A DNA stretch of 39,028 nt from an uncultured bacterium (GCA_903930455.1 CAIYYT010000083.1:1-39028); one strand, 5' to 3'. Shown: positions 1 through 9,615, counted from the stretch's first letter. Numbers and translations: made by a program. Notes: generated by a model not told the origin, from the sequence alone.

Positions 1-3000
1 ACCTGTCATTAGAGGTTGTGGCGCGCCACCACCCATGAAGATGTAATTGATCAGGAATACGACATCTGCCACAGTCACTGCCGCATCATTATCACAATCA
101 CCCAAGGTCACTGTCCGGAATGTAAACACCTGCGGCGACCAGATTTCATTGCCGTGCTTGTCAACCGACTTGACCTTCCACCAATAGTTTTTTCCCCAGA
201 GTAGTTCCGTGGTCAAAGTGTGACTGGTGTCGGTTAGGTCTGGGATTTGCTGCACAAAAGTGAAGTTGGAATCGAGTGCGATTGCCAGGAGATAGGTGAT
301 GGTATCATGGGGATCGTGACTTATCGATAGCCTCCAGACAAACTGCGGTCGTAGTGTCGCTGTTGGGACGATAGTTGTGTTGGGCGGTTCAACCAGCCTT
401 GGTGCTGTAGGAGCGGCGTTTGTGCAATAGAACGCACCCATGTCATTTCGAGTGCCGTCGGGATCGTTAAGAGCTGGATCGGGATTGCCAGCATCTATAC
501 AAGGAGAAGTCCTCCCTAAAGTGAAGTCTCCCGCAGATGTGTCGGAGAATTCTGGATCGCGAAAGATGTTCTGAAGGCTGTCACACGGGATTACTATAGT
601 GTTATGACCCCAAGTTGTATCACCGAGAAATGCGTAAGGGCTTACGATGCCAGATATGTCATTGAATCTGAATACCAGCGTGTCCAAGCTTGTTTTAGGC
701 TGAACAAGGTTCACACCACCGATGACTATATTGTTCTCAACTATGCCATGGCCCTCCTGAAGGAGGAAACTGCCTCCAAAGAGCGTATTGTTTGAAAGAT
801 AAACTCCATCAGAGGTATAGCCCGTACTTATGCCGTTGTCGATCAAAACACTCCGTCTAACTCGTACACCTTGTGCTCCAAAACAGCTGATACCTTCACC
901 GTTTCGCTTTAGCATGCAGGAATCCACTGTGAGTGTTCCGATGTCTACCGCGATTCCATACTGGCTATTGCCAATAAAGGAGGAGTTGATAACACTCGTT
1001 GTATCGAGTGACCCCGCTTTTATGCCGATCACATTGTTAGCAACGATAGATGAGAAGACCGAAACCTTGCCCCCCTGACCATTGATACCCCAATAGAACC
1101 CGCTGATTGAGTCAGATGCGAAACGCCCATGGACTCCCCATATGGCAGCCGATTCAGTAATTATCGACTCGTTGGCGAAAGTGCTGTTGTTGATGTTCAC
1201 AACAGATAGGAAGTCGCCCTCTACAACCCGCCCGCTGTTCAGGTTATTTTCAAATCTGCAGGAATCAATGGAGACCAAAGGGCTGTTCTGTACGAGAACT
1301 GCCAGACCATGGTAACCGCTGTTCCGTCGAAATGTGCAGCGAGCTATTCGCACGTTGCTGCAGGCACTGAGCGCTATTCCGGTTCCGTAATCTCCTTGAC
1401 AGTCAATAAAATCGCAATCCATGATTTCCAGTGGAGAATTGCTGGCTCCAATTCCGCCTCCACCTATATTCCCGTCACTGATTACACAGGTAAATCGATT
1501 GTCCTTTACCAGACTCCCGCTATTGACCGCCAACATTCCACCCCCGCTTTCCATTCGCTTGAGGCAGTAGAACCGGTTGTTGGTTATTGTGGGGGAGGAA
1601 TTTGCGATGTCAATACCACCGTGTTTGCCTTGAACAGTGAATCCGTTGATAATCGTGCTTGGGCCTTCGCCGGAAGCGCACCTGAGACGAGGGTACTGGC
1701 TGAAGTGCCAGTTCAGAGAGGAATCACCCAGCACTGTGTTCGCAATCGTGTTTGTGTCCTGATCAAAGATGTAGTTGCTCGTTAGCGTGATGGCCTTTCC
1801 TTTGAGGCTCACGTCCAATTCGTAGTATATGCCCGGCGCCACCAACACCGTATCTCCATTCACCGCAGCATTGATTCCTGCTTGAATCGTCGGTTGATCG
1901 GCGGGAACGTGAATTACAGGTGATGGGTGCATCATAAACTGGAATACCGTCCAGCGGCCCCATGTCGTGCCATTGTTCACTCTGATTCGCCCATAGTATC
2001 GGGAGTCAATCGAAAATGGCGTGCCCGAGTACATCGCCATCGTATCACTGCTTGTCACCTCCCCTGAATTCCACATTTCAGCAGCAACCCAGTCAGTATC
2101 ATTGCCAATCTCGATCAGGTATTTTGCCTGTGTGCTCGAACCGCCATCGCGATATGACCAGGAGAACATTGGTATGTGGACCGTCACGGAATCAAGAGGT
2201 TGTCCGATAATGCCAACGTTGAGAGCCCATGGATAGCTCCGATCATAGTACAAGACCCCCATGTCATTTCTTGTGCCGTCAGGATCATTATACTTCGGGT
2301 CAGGATTACCGGCATCAATGCAGGGCGATGTTGACTTAAGATGGTAGTCGAGCTGTGTTCCCCCGACAAACTGCGGATCAGCTGAAATTGAACCTGTCGA
2401 AGGGCCAATGCCGTAGTAGTTCGCCGGGGAATTTGAATAGGCGTCGCTGTATGCAGTGACATAGCCTGAACTACTCTGTTGCCATATGCCATATCCGCTG
2501 CAATGCAGAATAATGTTGTTGAAGAAAGAGTCCGCATTACACGACACGAGGGAGATTCCGCCCCCTTTGGAGGACGATGATATGCAGCTGTCTATGGTAT
2601 TGTTACTAATCAATACGTGATTAGAGCCGTCATGGACGGTAATGGCTCCCCCCCAATTTTGCGCCTTATTGGATACGAAAAGATTGTATCTCACTACTGT
2701 ACTTGAATTGTATAGGTCAATTCCAGCGCCATTAGCGGCCGCGTTATCTCGGAATTCGTTGAGCTCGATCCGCGAGCTTGTTAGATGATCCCCGCCGATT
2801 GCACCAGCCCAGCCATTTCCGTGATTGTTTAAGAACTTGTTATACCGAACAAGGCATGTACCACTCATCCACAATGCGCCGCCATTAACTAGATTATCTT
2901 TGAACTCATTCTCTTCCACGATCAGACTGCCGCTCCCTGATTCTATGCATCGGGGGCCTTGCGCGCCCGTGAGTGTGAATCCCTTAACCGTGTTTGTCTT

Positions 3001-3279
3001 TCCTAAATTGTTGCCGTAATAGATAATAACACCTGAGGTTACCGCAGGAGTCAGAGTGGTGGCGTCTGAGCCCGACTCAGAAATTAAGGCGATTCCTTTT
3101 CCGGTGATCGCAAGATTCACGCTGTAGTTGCCCGACGCAACAAGAATGGTATCGCCATCGGTTGCGGCATCTATCCCCGCCTGAATCGTCGGCTGGTCTG
3201 CTGGAACATGAATTGTAGCTGCCACCGCCATTGCTGGCAGCATCATCAGCCCCATGACCAAAATCATTAGCCTTTTCAT
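1..3279 (-). CDS. Secreted right-handed beta-helix protein with FN3-like domains and C-terminal dockerin (3' partial)
   Basis: One open frame runs from ATG at 3279 off the left edge (1093 codons, no stop). The ORF track misses it because no stop is inside the window. It starts with a signal peptide (MKRLMILVMGLMMLPAMAVA). Two homologous halves follow. Each opens with IHVPADQPTIQAGI, the usual first turn of right-handed parallel beta-helix repeats, at about residues 22 and 456. Each continues with Asn-rich helix turns and closes with SPCIDAGNPDP plus a DPDGTRNDMG motif. FN3-like segments follow each half, near residues 345-455 and 955-1053. The C-terminus is a dockerin type I repeat (GDCDNDAAVTVADVVFLINY). 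A second dockerin repeat is expected beyond the edge. Likely exported or surface-attached; ligand or substrate unknown. A promoter and a perfect inverted repeat lie just upstream. Confidence 0.88.
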   Translation of the reverse strand, partial: MKRLMILVMGLMMLPAMAVAATIHVPADQPTIQAGIDAATDGDTILVASGNYSVNLAITGKGIALISESGSDATTLTPAVTSGVIIYYGNNLGKTNTVKGFTLTGAQGPRCIESGSGSLIVEENEFKDNLVNGGALWMSGTCLVRYNKFLNNHGNGWAGAIGGDHLTSSRIELNEFRDNAAANGAGIDLYNSSTVVRYNLFVSNKAQNWGGAITVHDGSNHVLISNNTIDSCISSSSKGGGISLVSCNADSFFNNIILHCSGYGIWQQSSSGYVTAYSDAYSNSPANYYGIGPSTGSISADPQFVGGTQLDYHLKSTSPCIDAGNPDPKYNDPDGTRNDMGVLYYDRSYPWALNVGIIGQPLDSVTVHIPMFSWSYRDGGSSTQAKYLIEIGNDTDWVAAEMWNSGEVTSSDTMAMYSGTPFSIDSRYYGRIRVNNGTTWGRWTVFQFMMHPSPVIHVPADQPTIQAGINAAVNGDTVLVAPGIYYELDVSLKGKAITLTSNYIFDQDTNTIANTVLGDSSLNWHFSQYPRLRCASGEGPSTIINGFTVQGKHGGIDIANSSPTITNNRFYCLKRMESGGGMLAVNSGSLVKDNRFTCVISDGNIGGGGIGASNSPLEIMDCDFIDCQGDYGTGIALSACSNVRIARCTFRRNSGYHGLAVLVQNSPLVSIDSCRFENNLNSGRVVEGDFLSVVNINNSTFANESIITESAAIWGVHGRFASDSISGFYWGINGQGGKVSVFSSIVANNVIGIKAGSLDTTSVINSSFIGNSQYGIAVDIGTLTVDSCMLKRNGEGISCFGAQGVRVRRSVLIDNGISTGYTSDGVYLSNNTLFGGSFLLQEGHGIVENNIVIGGVNLVQPKTSLDTLVFRFNDISGIVSPYAFLGDTTWGHNTIVIPCDSLQNIFRDPEFSDTSAGDFTLGRTSPCIDAGNPDPALNDPDGTRNDMGAFYCTNAAPTAPRLVEPPNTTIVPTATLRPQFVWRLSISHDPHDTITYLLAIALDSNFTFVQQIPDLTDTSHTLTTELLWGKNYWWKVKSVDKHGNEIWSPQVFTFRTVTLGDCDNDAAVTVADVVFLINYIFMGGGAPQPLMTG

Positions 3280-3311
3280 CGATATGCCTCCGCTATCAAG
3301 ATACAAAACAC

Positions 3312-3332
3312 CCCTGACAGATCCTGTCAGGG
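3312..3332. promoter_or_regulatory. Perfect 9-bp inverted repeat in leader of the beta-helix gene
   Basis: CCCTGACAG - ATC - CTGTCAGGG is a perfect dyad with a 3-nt centre, 33-53 nt upstream of the ATG at 3279. It lies between the predicted promoter (3371-3398) and the start codon. It could be a repressor operator or a leader hairpin. No U-tract follows on the minus strand, so it is not a normal terminator. Confidence 0.5.
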
Positions 3333-3370
3333 AAAATTCATCCAAGTCGCAACAATGTGACTGTTTCGGC

Positions 3371-3398
3371 AATGTACACAAACATCTACGTTTGTCAA
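3371..3398 (-). promoter_or_regulatory. Sigma70-like promoter for the beta-helix gene
   Basis: On the minus strand TTGACA (3398-3393), a 16-nt spacer and TACATT (3376-3371) form a good promoter. The predicted start of transcription is near 3364, giving a leader of about 85 nt that contains the 3312-3332 inverted repeat. Confidence 0.55.
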
Positions 3399-3562
3399 GC
3401 GGGAATTTGCCTTTTCTGCAGGGCGATCACAGGTACTCTACCCGCAAAGGGGCTGTTCAAGAGACCTTCATGCGTGGCAGTCGTCTCGCCTGCCAATGGT
3501 TAGCCAACGGCCTGGGCTCGCTTGTTCTTTGACAGTTTAATACTTCGTGAGCGGACGAGTCA

Positions 3563-6500
3563 CTATTTGATCTTGCTGGTGAGGTACTTGACCGCTTCTT
3601 CAAGCTGATTGTCTTCACCACGCTCGAGGCGGCTCAGATCGCGGGTAACGACAATGTCGGGTGCAACGCCATTGTTCTCCAACGCTTCCCCTTTGAGACT
3701 GTACCACCCCACCGTCGGGACTCCCAGTCTCCAACCATTGACAAGCAAATAGTACTTGGCGCCGACCACCGCACCGTAAGTTGTCGTGCCCATGATCGTG
3801 CCCAGCCCGAGTTCGCGAAATCCCAGCGCGAAAATCTCGGCATCAGATGTCGTGTTCTCGTCAGTCAGCAGCACGATCGGCATCGTTATTGCGCCACGCG
3901 CATCCTGTCCAATATCGCCATCGCGGGTTTTGTGCGTGACATAGGGTTTGCGGGAAAGACACTCCAGCAGTTTCTCGTGATTGTTGCCGCCGACATTGCC
4001 GCGAATGTCAAGAATCAGCCCTTGTTTCCCATCGAGTTGCTGCGCGAGTTCATTTTCGAAGCCGTTCATGCCATCATTGTCCATCTGTTTCAGATGAATG
4101 TAGGCGAGCTTCTTGCCCGAGAGGTTGTCCACAAAACTACGCGTCCTGGTGAGGTTGTCGCGATATTCGAAATCGTAGCAATCCTCCGCGCTCACCGGCG
4201 TGATCAATACGCTGCGTGAGATGCCATCGCGGCTGAAGATATCGAGTTTGATTTCCGTGCCGACCGTATTTTCAAAAGCTTCGTAATAGTCGACATTCGC
4301 ATTCAGCTTTTTGCCTTCGACGGCCGTAATCTTATCTTCCAGTCGCAATTCGGAACTCAATCGGGTGGCAGGCGAGCCGGAAAGGATGTATTTCACTTTT
4401 AGGCCAGCCGAGTTGTCATCATAGTCGGGTAAGATTCCCAGCACTCCGGTCTCACCAACTTGTGGCTTGTCCCTCCAGATCATGATGTGCGAGCAATCGA
4501 GTTCTCCGATCATTTCCGAGATGATGTCATAGAGATCGTTCGGTTCGGTGGCCGCTTGCACGCGAAGGAGGTAGGTCTCGCGAATGCCGTTCCAGTCAAC
4601 ACCGTGCATCGTCGGATCGTAGAAATGCACTTTCAATGTCGCCCAAACCTGATCAAAAACATGTGTCATTTCCTGTTTGCGGTCGATATCCATCTCACCA
4701 CTGATGAGTAGCGGCGTGGCTGTGCCGTCTTGAAGGTTGACACTCTGTATCCTCCCCTTACCGTCCTGCACATACGCGATTTCGCCGCGCGGTGAAAATT
4801 GCAGACCTGAAGGTGAGGGCAAGGTGCTGGTGACCACCCTTTGGTCGCTGCCGTCGAGATTCACCCTCTCAATTTGCCCGGCAGAGGTGATATACAACAG
4901 CGTCGAGGAATTCGGCGACATGACAGTCGATTCGATATTGCCCTGATGAGTCAGTTGTACATCACGATCGGCGATTCCGTCGAAATCAATCATTACCATA
5001 GGCAGTCCGAGCGCATTCTTGGTCGCGTTCTTCTCGGCGTACTCCTGCCGCTCGAAGAAAGCCATTTCCGCCAAGCGTCGCTCCAAGTAGAGATAATGGA
5101 GATCGTTATCATTGACGTAATAGACCAGTCTGCCATCGGCGGAAAAGCGTGGGTCATTGTAGCTGCCAGCCTCGTCACTGATCTTGTAGATGGCACCGCT
5201 TTCACTGTCGCCGATGTATACCTGACTGTGCCAGTCGGCATCGATCCGAGTGAACACGATGTAACGCCCGTCGGGAGACCAATCGAGCGAAGTGATGGCG
5301 CCTTTCTCGGTCAGTACGCGTTCGGTCAGCTTCTTGATGTCCTTGATGACCAACTCTGTTTCACCGCGGATAAAGGCAAGTTTGCTTTGATCGGGAGAGA
5401 TCAGCGGCACTCGCTTGGTAAGATCCGACTTGACGAAGGGTGCAATCTCGCAATCATGCGATCGAGCCAGCGAACTCTGACTAAGATCAGTCGAGCGGGC
5501 AAGATAGATGTCACAGACAAGATCGCGATCGGAGACAAAAGCCAGTTGTTTGGAGTCGGGAGACCATATGAGATCGCGTTCGTTAGCGGCATCCGATGTG
5601 AGTTGTTGCTGATAATTTCCCGACAGGTCACGACAAAAGATGTCACCGTGAACGACATAGGCAAGCAGTTTGCCGTCCGGTGAAATCGTAAAATTGCTGA
5701 CACCCGAATCGAATGTGACATGTTCAACCGCATTGGTCTTGGCTGCAGCCGACGCCTCCAGTTCCAGCTTACGTCCCTGCCCGGTTTTGAAATCATAGAG
5801 GAAGATTTCGCCGCCAAGTTCGTAGGCGGCCAACGAAGCGTCCTGAGCCACCGACAGATGCGAAATGCTGAGCCGATGATTTGTCAACTGCGTGACCTGA
5901 CCGCTGACCAGATTCTTTTTGAAAAGACTGTATACTCCGGTCGAGTCGGAAAGAAACAGGACTTCGCTGCCGCTGGGGGACCAGAATCCGTCTCGCTCGT
6001 TGCTGGGCGCTTGAGTGACACTCACGATTGTGCCTGAGGTTAGATCTTTCAGAAACAAATCGCATGCCGCGGTGCCACGATAGCCCTTGCGCCAGTACGG
6101 CACCGCACCGCGTGTAAACAACAGCCGGGTGCCGTCGGGTGATTTGCGACCATCAAACGATTCAATGGTTGTTAGGGGTTTAGCGCGTCCGCCGATGGCG
6201 GAGACTTCCCACACTTGCTGATAAGGATGATCTCGCTGTGAAGTGAAGAGGATTCGTCGACTGTCAGCGCTCCAGCCGGAGACCAGATCATCCGCCGAAT
6301 GGTAGGTGACGCGCGTTTCGATACCACCAGTGGCGGGAATTACGAAGACATCATAGTTGCCGTAACGTTGGGACGAAAAGGCGATGAAATTGCCGTCCGG
6401 AGACCATTTCGGGTAAGCGTCGTAGCCGACATGCACTGTCATCCGTTGGGCTTTGCCACCCTGCGCGGAGACGATCCAAAGATCGCCTTGATAAGAGAAA

Positions 6501-6655
6501 CAGACTTTCGACCCATCAGGCGAAGGCGCTGGATGATGTAGATTTAGCGGCCCTGACAGCACCGTGCTAGATGCTGTCAGAAGCGTTAAGATCAGAAACA
6601 CTTTTGCGTTCAATAGCTTACCGATCAAGGACATACTCCAACCGTAACCAAGCAT
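3563..6655 (-). CDS. Tricorn-like S41 protease with TolB-type beta-propellers and PDZ domain
   Basis: About 1030 residues, the length of the tricorn family. After a signal peptide come many SPDG-type propeller blades (e.g. SPDGNFIAFSSQRYGNYDVF). Then come a helical C1 region, a PDZ-like segment and an S41 core. Tricorn catalytic positions are recognisable: SH in GELDCSHIMIW (about residue 720), the nucleophile plus S1 Asp in NTTSDAEIF (about 935), and Glu in ALENNGVAPD (about 993). Expected role: cleaving oligopeptides, here exported to the periplasm or surface. The track begins at a TTG (6697). I prefer ATG 6655, which has AGTAGG 8 nt upstream and leads into the hydrophobic signal. ATG 6634 is an alternative. 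Long antisense ORFs here, including one of 280 aa, are shadows. Confidence 0.9.
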   Translation of the reverse strand: MLGYGWSMSLIGKLLNAKVFLILTLLTASSTVLSGPLNLHHPAPSPDGSKVCFSYQGDLWIVSAQGGKAQRMTVHVGYDAYPKWSPDGNFIAFSSQRYGNYDVFVIPATGGIETRVTYHSADDLVSGWSADSRRILFTSQRDHPYQQVWEVSAIGGRAKPLTTIESFDGRKSPDGTRLLFTRGAVPYWRKGYRGTAACDLFLKDLTSGTIVSVTQAPSNERDGFWSPSGSEVLFLSDSTGVYSLFKKNLVSGQVTQLTNHRLSISHLSVAQDASLAAYELGGEIFLYDFKTGQGRKLELEASAAAKTNAVEHVTFDSGVSNFTISPDGKLLAYVVHGDIFCRDLSGNYQQQLTSDAANERDLIWSPDSKQLAFVSDRDLVCDIYLARSTDLSQSSLARSHDCEIAPFVKSDLTKRVPLISPDQSKLAFIRGETELVIKDIKKLTERVLTEKGAITSLDWSPDGRYIVFTRIDADWHSQVYIGDSESGAIYKISDEAGSYNDPRFSADGRLVYYVNDNDLHYLYLERRLAEMAFFERQEYAEKNATKNALGLPMVMIDFDGIADRDVQLTHQGNIESTVMSPNSSTLLYITSAGQIERVNLDGSDQRVVTSTLPSPSGLQFSPRGEIAYVQDGKGRIQSVNLQDGTATPLLISGEMDIDRKQEMTHVFDQVWATLKVHFYDPTMHGVDWNGIRETYLLRVQAATEPNDLYDIISEMIGELDCSHIMIWRDKPQVGETGVLGILPDYDDNSAGLKVKYILSGSPATRLSSELRLEDKITAVEGKKLNANVDYYEAFENTVGTEIKLDIFSRDGISRSVLITPVSAEDCYDFEYRDNLTRTRSFVDNLSGKKLAYIHLKQMDNDGMNGFENELAQQLDGKQGLILDIRGNVGGNNHEKLLECLSRKPYVTHKTRDGDIGQDARGAITMPIVLLTDENTTSDAEIFALGFRELGLGTIMGTTTYGAVVGAKYYLLVNGWRLGVPTVGWYSLKGEALENNGVAPDIVVTRDLSRLERGEDNQLEEAVKYLTSKIK

Positions 6656-6795
6656 TTGCAAACCTACTAATCTGACGCGCCAGCCGCCAAAACGCAAAAT
6701 CTTTTTTTGTGTAGTTCAGTAACGTTTCCTATCGTGGGCGACCCGAACCACCCTGATGCCCTTGACAAAGCCTTCGACCAGACTGCTCTTTTAGG

Positions 6796-6824
6796 TTGAC
6801 AATAGCTCCGAGTCCGACTAACTA
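6796..6824 (+). promoter_or_regulatory. Promoter placing transcription start at the wzi-like ATG
   Basis: TTGACA (6796-6801), 17-nt spacer, TAACTA (6819-6824). A start 6-7 nt after the -10 box coincides with the ATG at 6831, so the mRNA may be leaderless. No Shine-Dalgarno sequence precedes that ATG. Confidence 0.5.
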
Positions 6825-6830
6825 AGTGCC

Positions 6831-8390
6831 ATGTTTCATCTTGCAGCATTGTCGTTACTGCTTTCTCTCTCTTCTGTTTCGGCCGACGGTTCACGTGAAA
6901 TTGCCGCTAGCTCTCAAGTTCCCCAGACTGCTGGCAACGCGATGCTACAGCGGATCGAATCTACCGACTACGTAGCCAATAGGTACTGGGAAGAATATCT
7001 GCTTCTGGACAATATGAGCAGACTGTATGCGAATGTCCGCCCCAGTATCACCCGTTACGACAAAGAAGCACAAGGCAACCAACCGAATCAACCCGTAGCG
7101 TCAATTATCAGGGACCGCTTCCCTCTGTACGATCAGGAGAGTTGGTTAATTCTGAATCATCTCCTAGATCGTGCTGACCCGTCGGGAGAATTTCCGGCAC
7201 TGCGTCTGCGTTTTATGCCGTACGTAGAGGAAATAGCTGTCGAGGACACACTACCGGTGCATCGCATCGGTATCACTGCCGAATCCTGGGTCAACCCGAC
7301 TCCCGATTTGCAGGTTCACATCCGTGCGCGGGTCGAGAATCACGGCGAACTCTACTCACAGTTTGACGGTCGCAAGTGGAAAAAGAAAATCACCGGCTGG
7401 CTGGACAATGCCGCTCTCTACTTCTTTCACAACGGCATTTTCGGCTCTGTCGGAAGGTCGTATCTCATCTGGGGACCAGAGCAACATGATGCACTGTTGA
7501 TTTCCGACAATTCACCCGCGTTCGACCGCATCTGGCTTGGCTATGAGCACAAAGCCTTTCGCTTTGACTATGTCATTGCTCGACTCGATGATTTCCATCA
7601 AGGCGATTCAACGCTGGTGCGCTATTTCTCGGCGCATCGTTTATCATTCCGCAAGAGCGGCGTCTTCGAATTGGGACTGTCGGAGGTGGCGTTGTATGGG
7701 GGCTACAATCGGCCGATGGAGTGGCGCTACCTGAATCCTTTCCTTCCCTACTATTGGGAGCAATATAATCGAGGCGGCGACGACAACATGCTCGTTGGTC
7801 TAGACGGCGCCATCTATTGGCCAAGGCGAACACGCATCTTTGGCGAGTTGATGATCGATGACTTCCAGATTGACTTCAAGTCGGAGCCCCATCAGGTCGG
7901 TTACAAACTCGGTATCGACGCTCTGGAGCCATTAGGTCTCACGCGCCTGTTCACAAAAGTCAGCTACACGCGCGTGAATACTACGGTCTATGGGCAGAAT
8001 AAACTGCAAAATCTCTATCTCAACTCCGGTGAGCCGATCGGCTATTTTGGCGGCAATGATCAGGACCGTATTTTGGCATTGCTGCGCTATCATGTCTCGA
8101 CAAGCTGTGATCTGGAACTTGAATTCCAATACAACCGCCTCGGAGAAGGCCGAATTGATCAGCATCAGTCCAGCGCCGTGCCGAAAGGGGTCAAATTTCC
8201 GTCGGGCATTGTGGAGAAATCACCATCACTGCAACTAGCCGCCGAGCTGTTTCATTCCCAGTTCCTGCAGGGACATGTGGCATTCAACTATGAGCATTTT
8301 TTTAACTATCAGCACGTCCAGTGCCGCAACCATGACAAGATCGGCCTTGACCTGAAGGTGTCTTATTATCTGCAGGGATCACTCGACTGA
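6831..8390 (+). CDS. Wzi-like outer membrane beta-barrel protein
   Basis: 519 residues with an N-terminal signal (LAALSLLLSLSSVSA). The central part, FGSVGRSYLIWGPEQHDALL followed by SDNSPAFDRIWLGYEHKAF, matches my knowledge of the capsule-assembly Wzi family, 18-strand barrels that bind surface polysaccharide. Alternating aromatic and polar strands continue to the end. In this phylum such proteins are found without a capsule locus, so ligand and role are uncertain. The gene overlaps ispE by one base (TGATG), implying translational coupling, although the two functions are unrelated. The ATG has no visible ribosome binding site (see the promoter entry). Confidence 0.75.
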   Translation: MFHLAALSLLLSLSSVSADGSREIAASSQVPQTAGNAMLQRIESTDYVANRYWEEYLLLDNMSRLYANVRPSITRYDKEAQGNQPNQPVASIIRDRFPLYDQESWLILNHLLDRADPSGEFPALRLRFMPYVEEIAVEDTLPVHRIGITAESWVNPTPDLQVHIRARVENHGELYSQFDGRKWKKKITGWLDNAALYFFHNGIFGSVGRSYLIWGPEQHDALLISDNSPAFDRIWLGYEHKAFRFDYVIARLDDFHQGDSTLVRYFSAHRLSFRKSGVFELGLSEVALYGGYNRPMEWRYLNPFLPYYWEQYNRGGDDNMLVGLDGAIYWPRRTRIFGELMIDDFQIDFKSEPHQVGYKLGIDALEPLGLTRLFTKVSYTRVNTTVYGQNKLQNLYLNSGEPIGYFGGNDQDRILALLRYHVSTSCDLELEFQYNRLGEGRIDQHQSSAVPKGVKFPSGIVEKSPSLQLAAELFHSQFLQGHVAFNYEHFFNYQHVQCRNHDKIGLDLKVSYYLQGSLD

Positions 8391-9253
8391 TGGCTGATCG
8401 CTCGGTAACGATTGATACACCGGCCAAGATTAATCTGTTTCTCAAGATCCTCGGTAAACGGCCTGACGGTTACCATGAAATCTACTCATTGGTGCAGACG
8501 GTGGATCTGTACGATACTCTGACGATTTCTGAAATCGGCAGAGGAACGGAACTGATCGGCACTACGGCCGTTGTACCCCTCGATTCTTCCAATATCATCT
8601 GGAAGGCGGCGGAGTTACTGCGCCGGCAAACGGGCTTCACACAAGGCATACAAATCAATCTGACCAAGCGTATTCCGGTCGGCGCCGGTCTGGGTGGAGG
8701 GAGTTCCGATGCGGCCGCGACACTCAAGGGCGTGACCCGACTTTTGCATCTCAATTTGTCACGGCAGCAATTGCAGCAACTTGGCGCCACGCTCGGCAGT
8801 GATGTCCCCTTCTTTTTCTCGACCGGTTCGGCGATCATCTCGGGGCGCGGAGAAATGGTTGAAGAGGTCAAGATGGCATCTGACTACATTGTCCTTTTGG
8901 TTGTTCCCGACTTTGCAATTTCCACAGCCGAGGCCTATGCCCAAATCAGAATTTGCTTGACAAACTTTTCCACGAAGCCTACATTTGACTGGGCGAAAAC
9001 AAACGCAGAACTTTTGGCATTGCTTGAGCCAGTCGGCAATGATTTTGAAGGCGTGGTGACCAGTGGTCATCCAGCGGTTGCATCGTGTATGCAATTTCTG
9101 CGGGAGGCAGGCGCGCATGTTGTGGCGCTTTCGGGGAGCGGTTCAGCGTTTTTTGGACTGTTCGATCGAGCACCCGATCCTTCCTTGGCGACAATGATAT
9201 CAGGGCGTTTTGGCTGGCAGGTTTTTAGTCTCTGCCCTGTCAAGCTGACGTGA
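8390..9253 (+). CDS. ispE: 4-diphosphocytidyl-2-C-methyl-D-erythritol kinase
   Basis: 287 residues, the normal IspE length. It phosphorylates CDP-methylerythritol with ATP in the cytoplasmic MEP isoprenoid pathway. Visible motifs are the N-terminal PAKINLFLKILGKRPDGYHE, the GHMP-kinase ATP loop PVGAGLGGGSSDAAAT (about residues 97-112), GSDVPFF, and the C-terminal SGSGSAFFGLF. The start overlaps the upstream stop by one base. spoVG follows 43 nt downstream, an arrangement resembling Bacillus, where ispE lies a few genes before spoVG. Confidence 0.96.
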   Translation: MADRSVTIDTPAKINLFLKILGKRPDGYHEIYSLVQTVDLYDTLTISEIGRGTELIGTTAVVPLDSSNIIWKAAELLRRQTGFTQGIQINLTKRIPVGAGLGGGSSDAAATLKGVTRLLHLNLSRQQLQQLGATLGSDVPFFFSTGSAIISGRGEMVEEVKMASDYIVLLVVPDFAISTAEAYAQIRICLTNFSTKPTFDWAKTNAELLALLEPVGNDFEGVVTSGHPAVASCMQFLREAGAHVVALSGSGSAFFGLFDRAPDPSLATMISGRFGWQVFSLCPVKLT

Positions 9254-9296
9254 TAGTGGAGACATCGGGACCCTTACAGTGGGAGGTTAGGGAGCC

Positions 9297-9590
9297 ATGG
9301 AAATCACAGAGATTCGGGTGACGCTACGCAACGAGGACAAACTTAAGGCATTTGTCAACGTCACCTTCGACAACCAGTTCGTGGTACGAGGCCTTAAAAT
9401 CATCTGCGGAAAAGCGGGCTATTTCGTGAGCATGCCGTCGCGACGCATGGCTCACGGCAAGTATCAAGACATTGCCCATCCGATCAGTAGCGAGGCACGG
9501 CACTTCCTTGAAGTCAAGATATTGGAGGCCTACGAGGACGCGCTGAAGGAGTCGGCGGAAGTGATGCAGCAGGGAGGCTGGGATTCTTAG
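9297..9590 (+). CDS. spoVG: SpoVG family nucleic-acid-binding regulator
   Basis: 97 residues beginning MEITEIRVTLRNEDKLKAFV, with the family signature GYFVSMPSRR and the helix IAHPISSEARHFLEVKILEA. SpoVG proteins bind DNA and RNA and act as pleiotropic regulators. Sporulation is not implied in a diderm. It lies directly after ispE and is followed by a terminator whose stem includes its own stop codon, so it is the last gene of the wzi-like/ispE/spoVG unit. Confidence 0.95.
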   Translation: MEITEIRVTLRNEDKLKAFVNVTFDNQFVVRGLKIICGKAGYFVSMPSRRMAHGKYQDIAHPISSEARHFLEVKILEAYEDALKESAEVMQQGGWDS

Positions 9591-9606
9591 CCACCCGCTT
9601 TTTTTT
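9572..9606 (+). terminator. Rho-independent terminator after spoVG
   Basis: GGGAGGCT pairs with AGCCACCC (one A-A mismatch) around a 9-nt loop, then GC and eight T residues. The spoVG TAG lies within the hairpin. Confidence 0.75.
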
Positions 9607-9615
9607 GCCGGGGCA

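Noticed and set aside
408-422. TGTAGGAGCGGC, resembling the REP core
   Set aside because: Lies inside the beta-helix/dockerin gene and encodes part of its linker; no palindrome completion or inverted partner nearby.
4841-5683. 280-aa ORF on the plus strand
   Set aside because: Fully antisense to the tricorn-like protease, whose propeller motifs are unambiguous; a codon-bias shadow.
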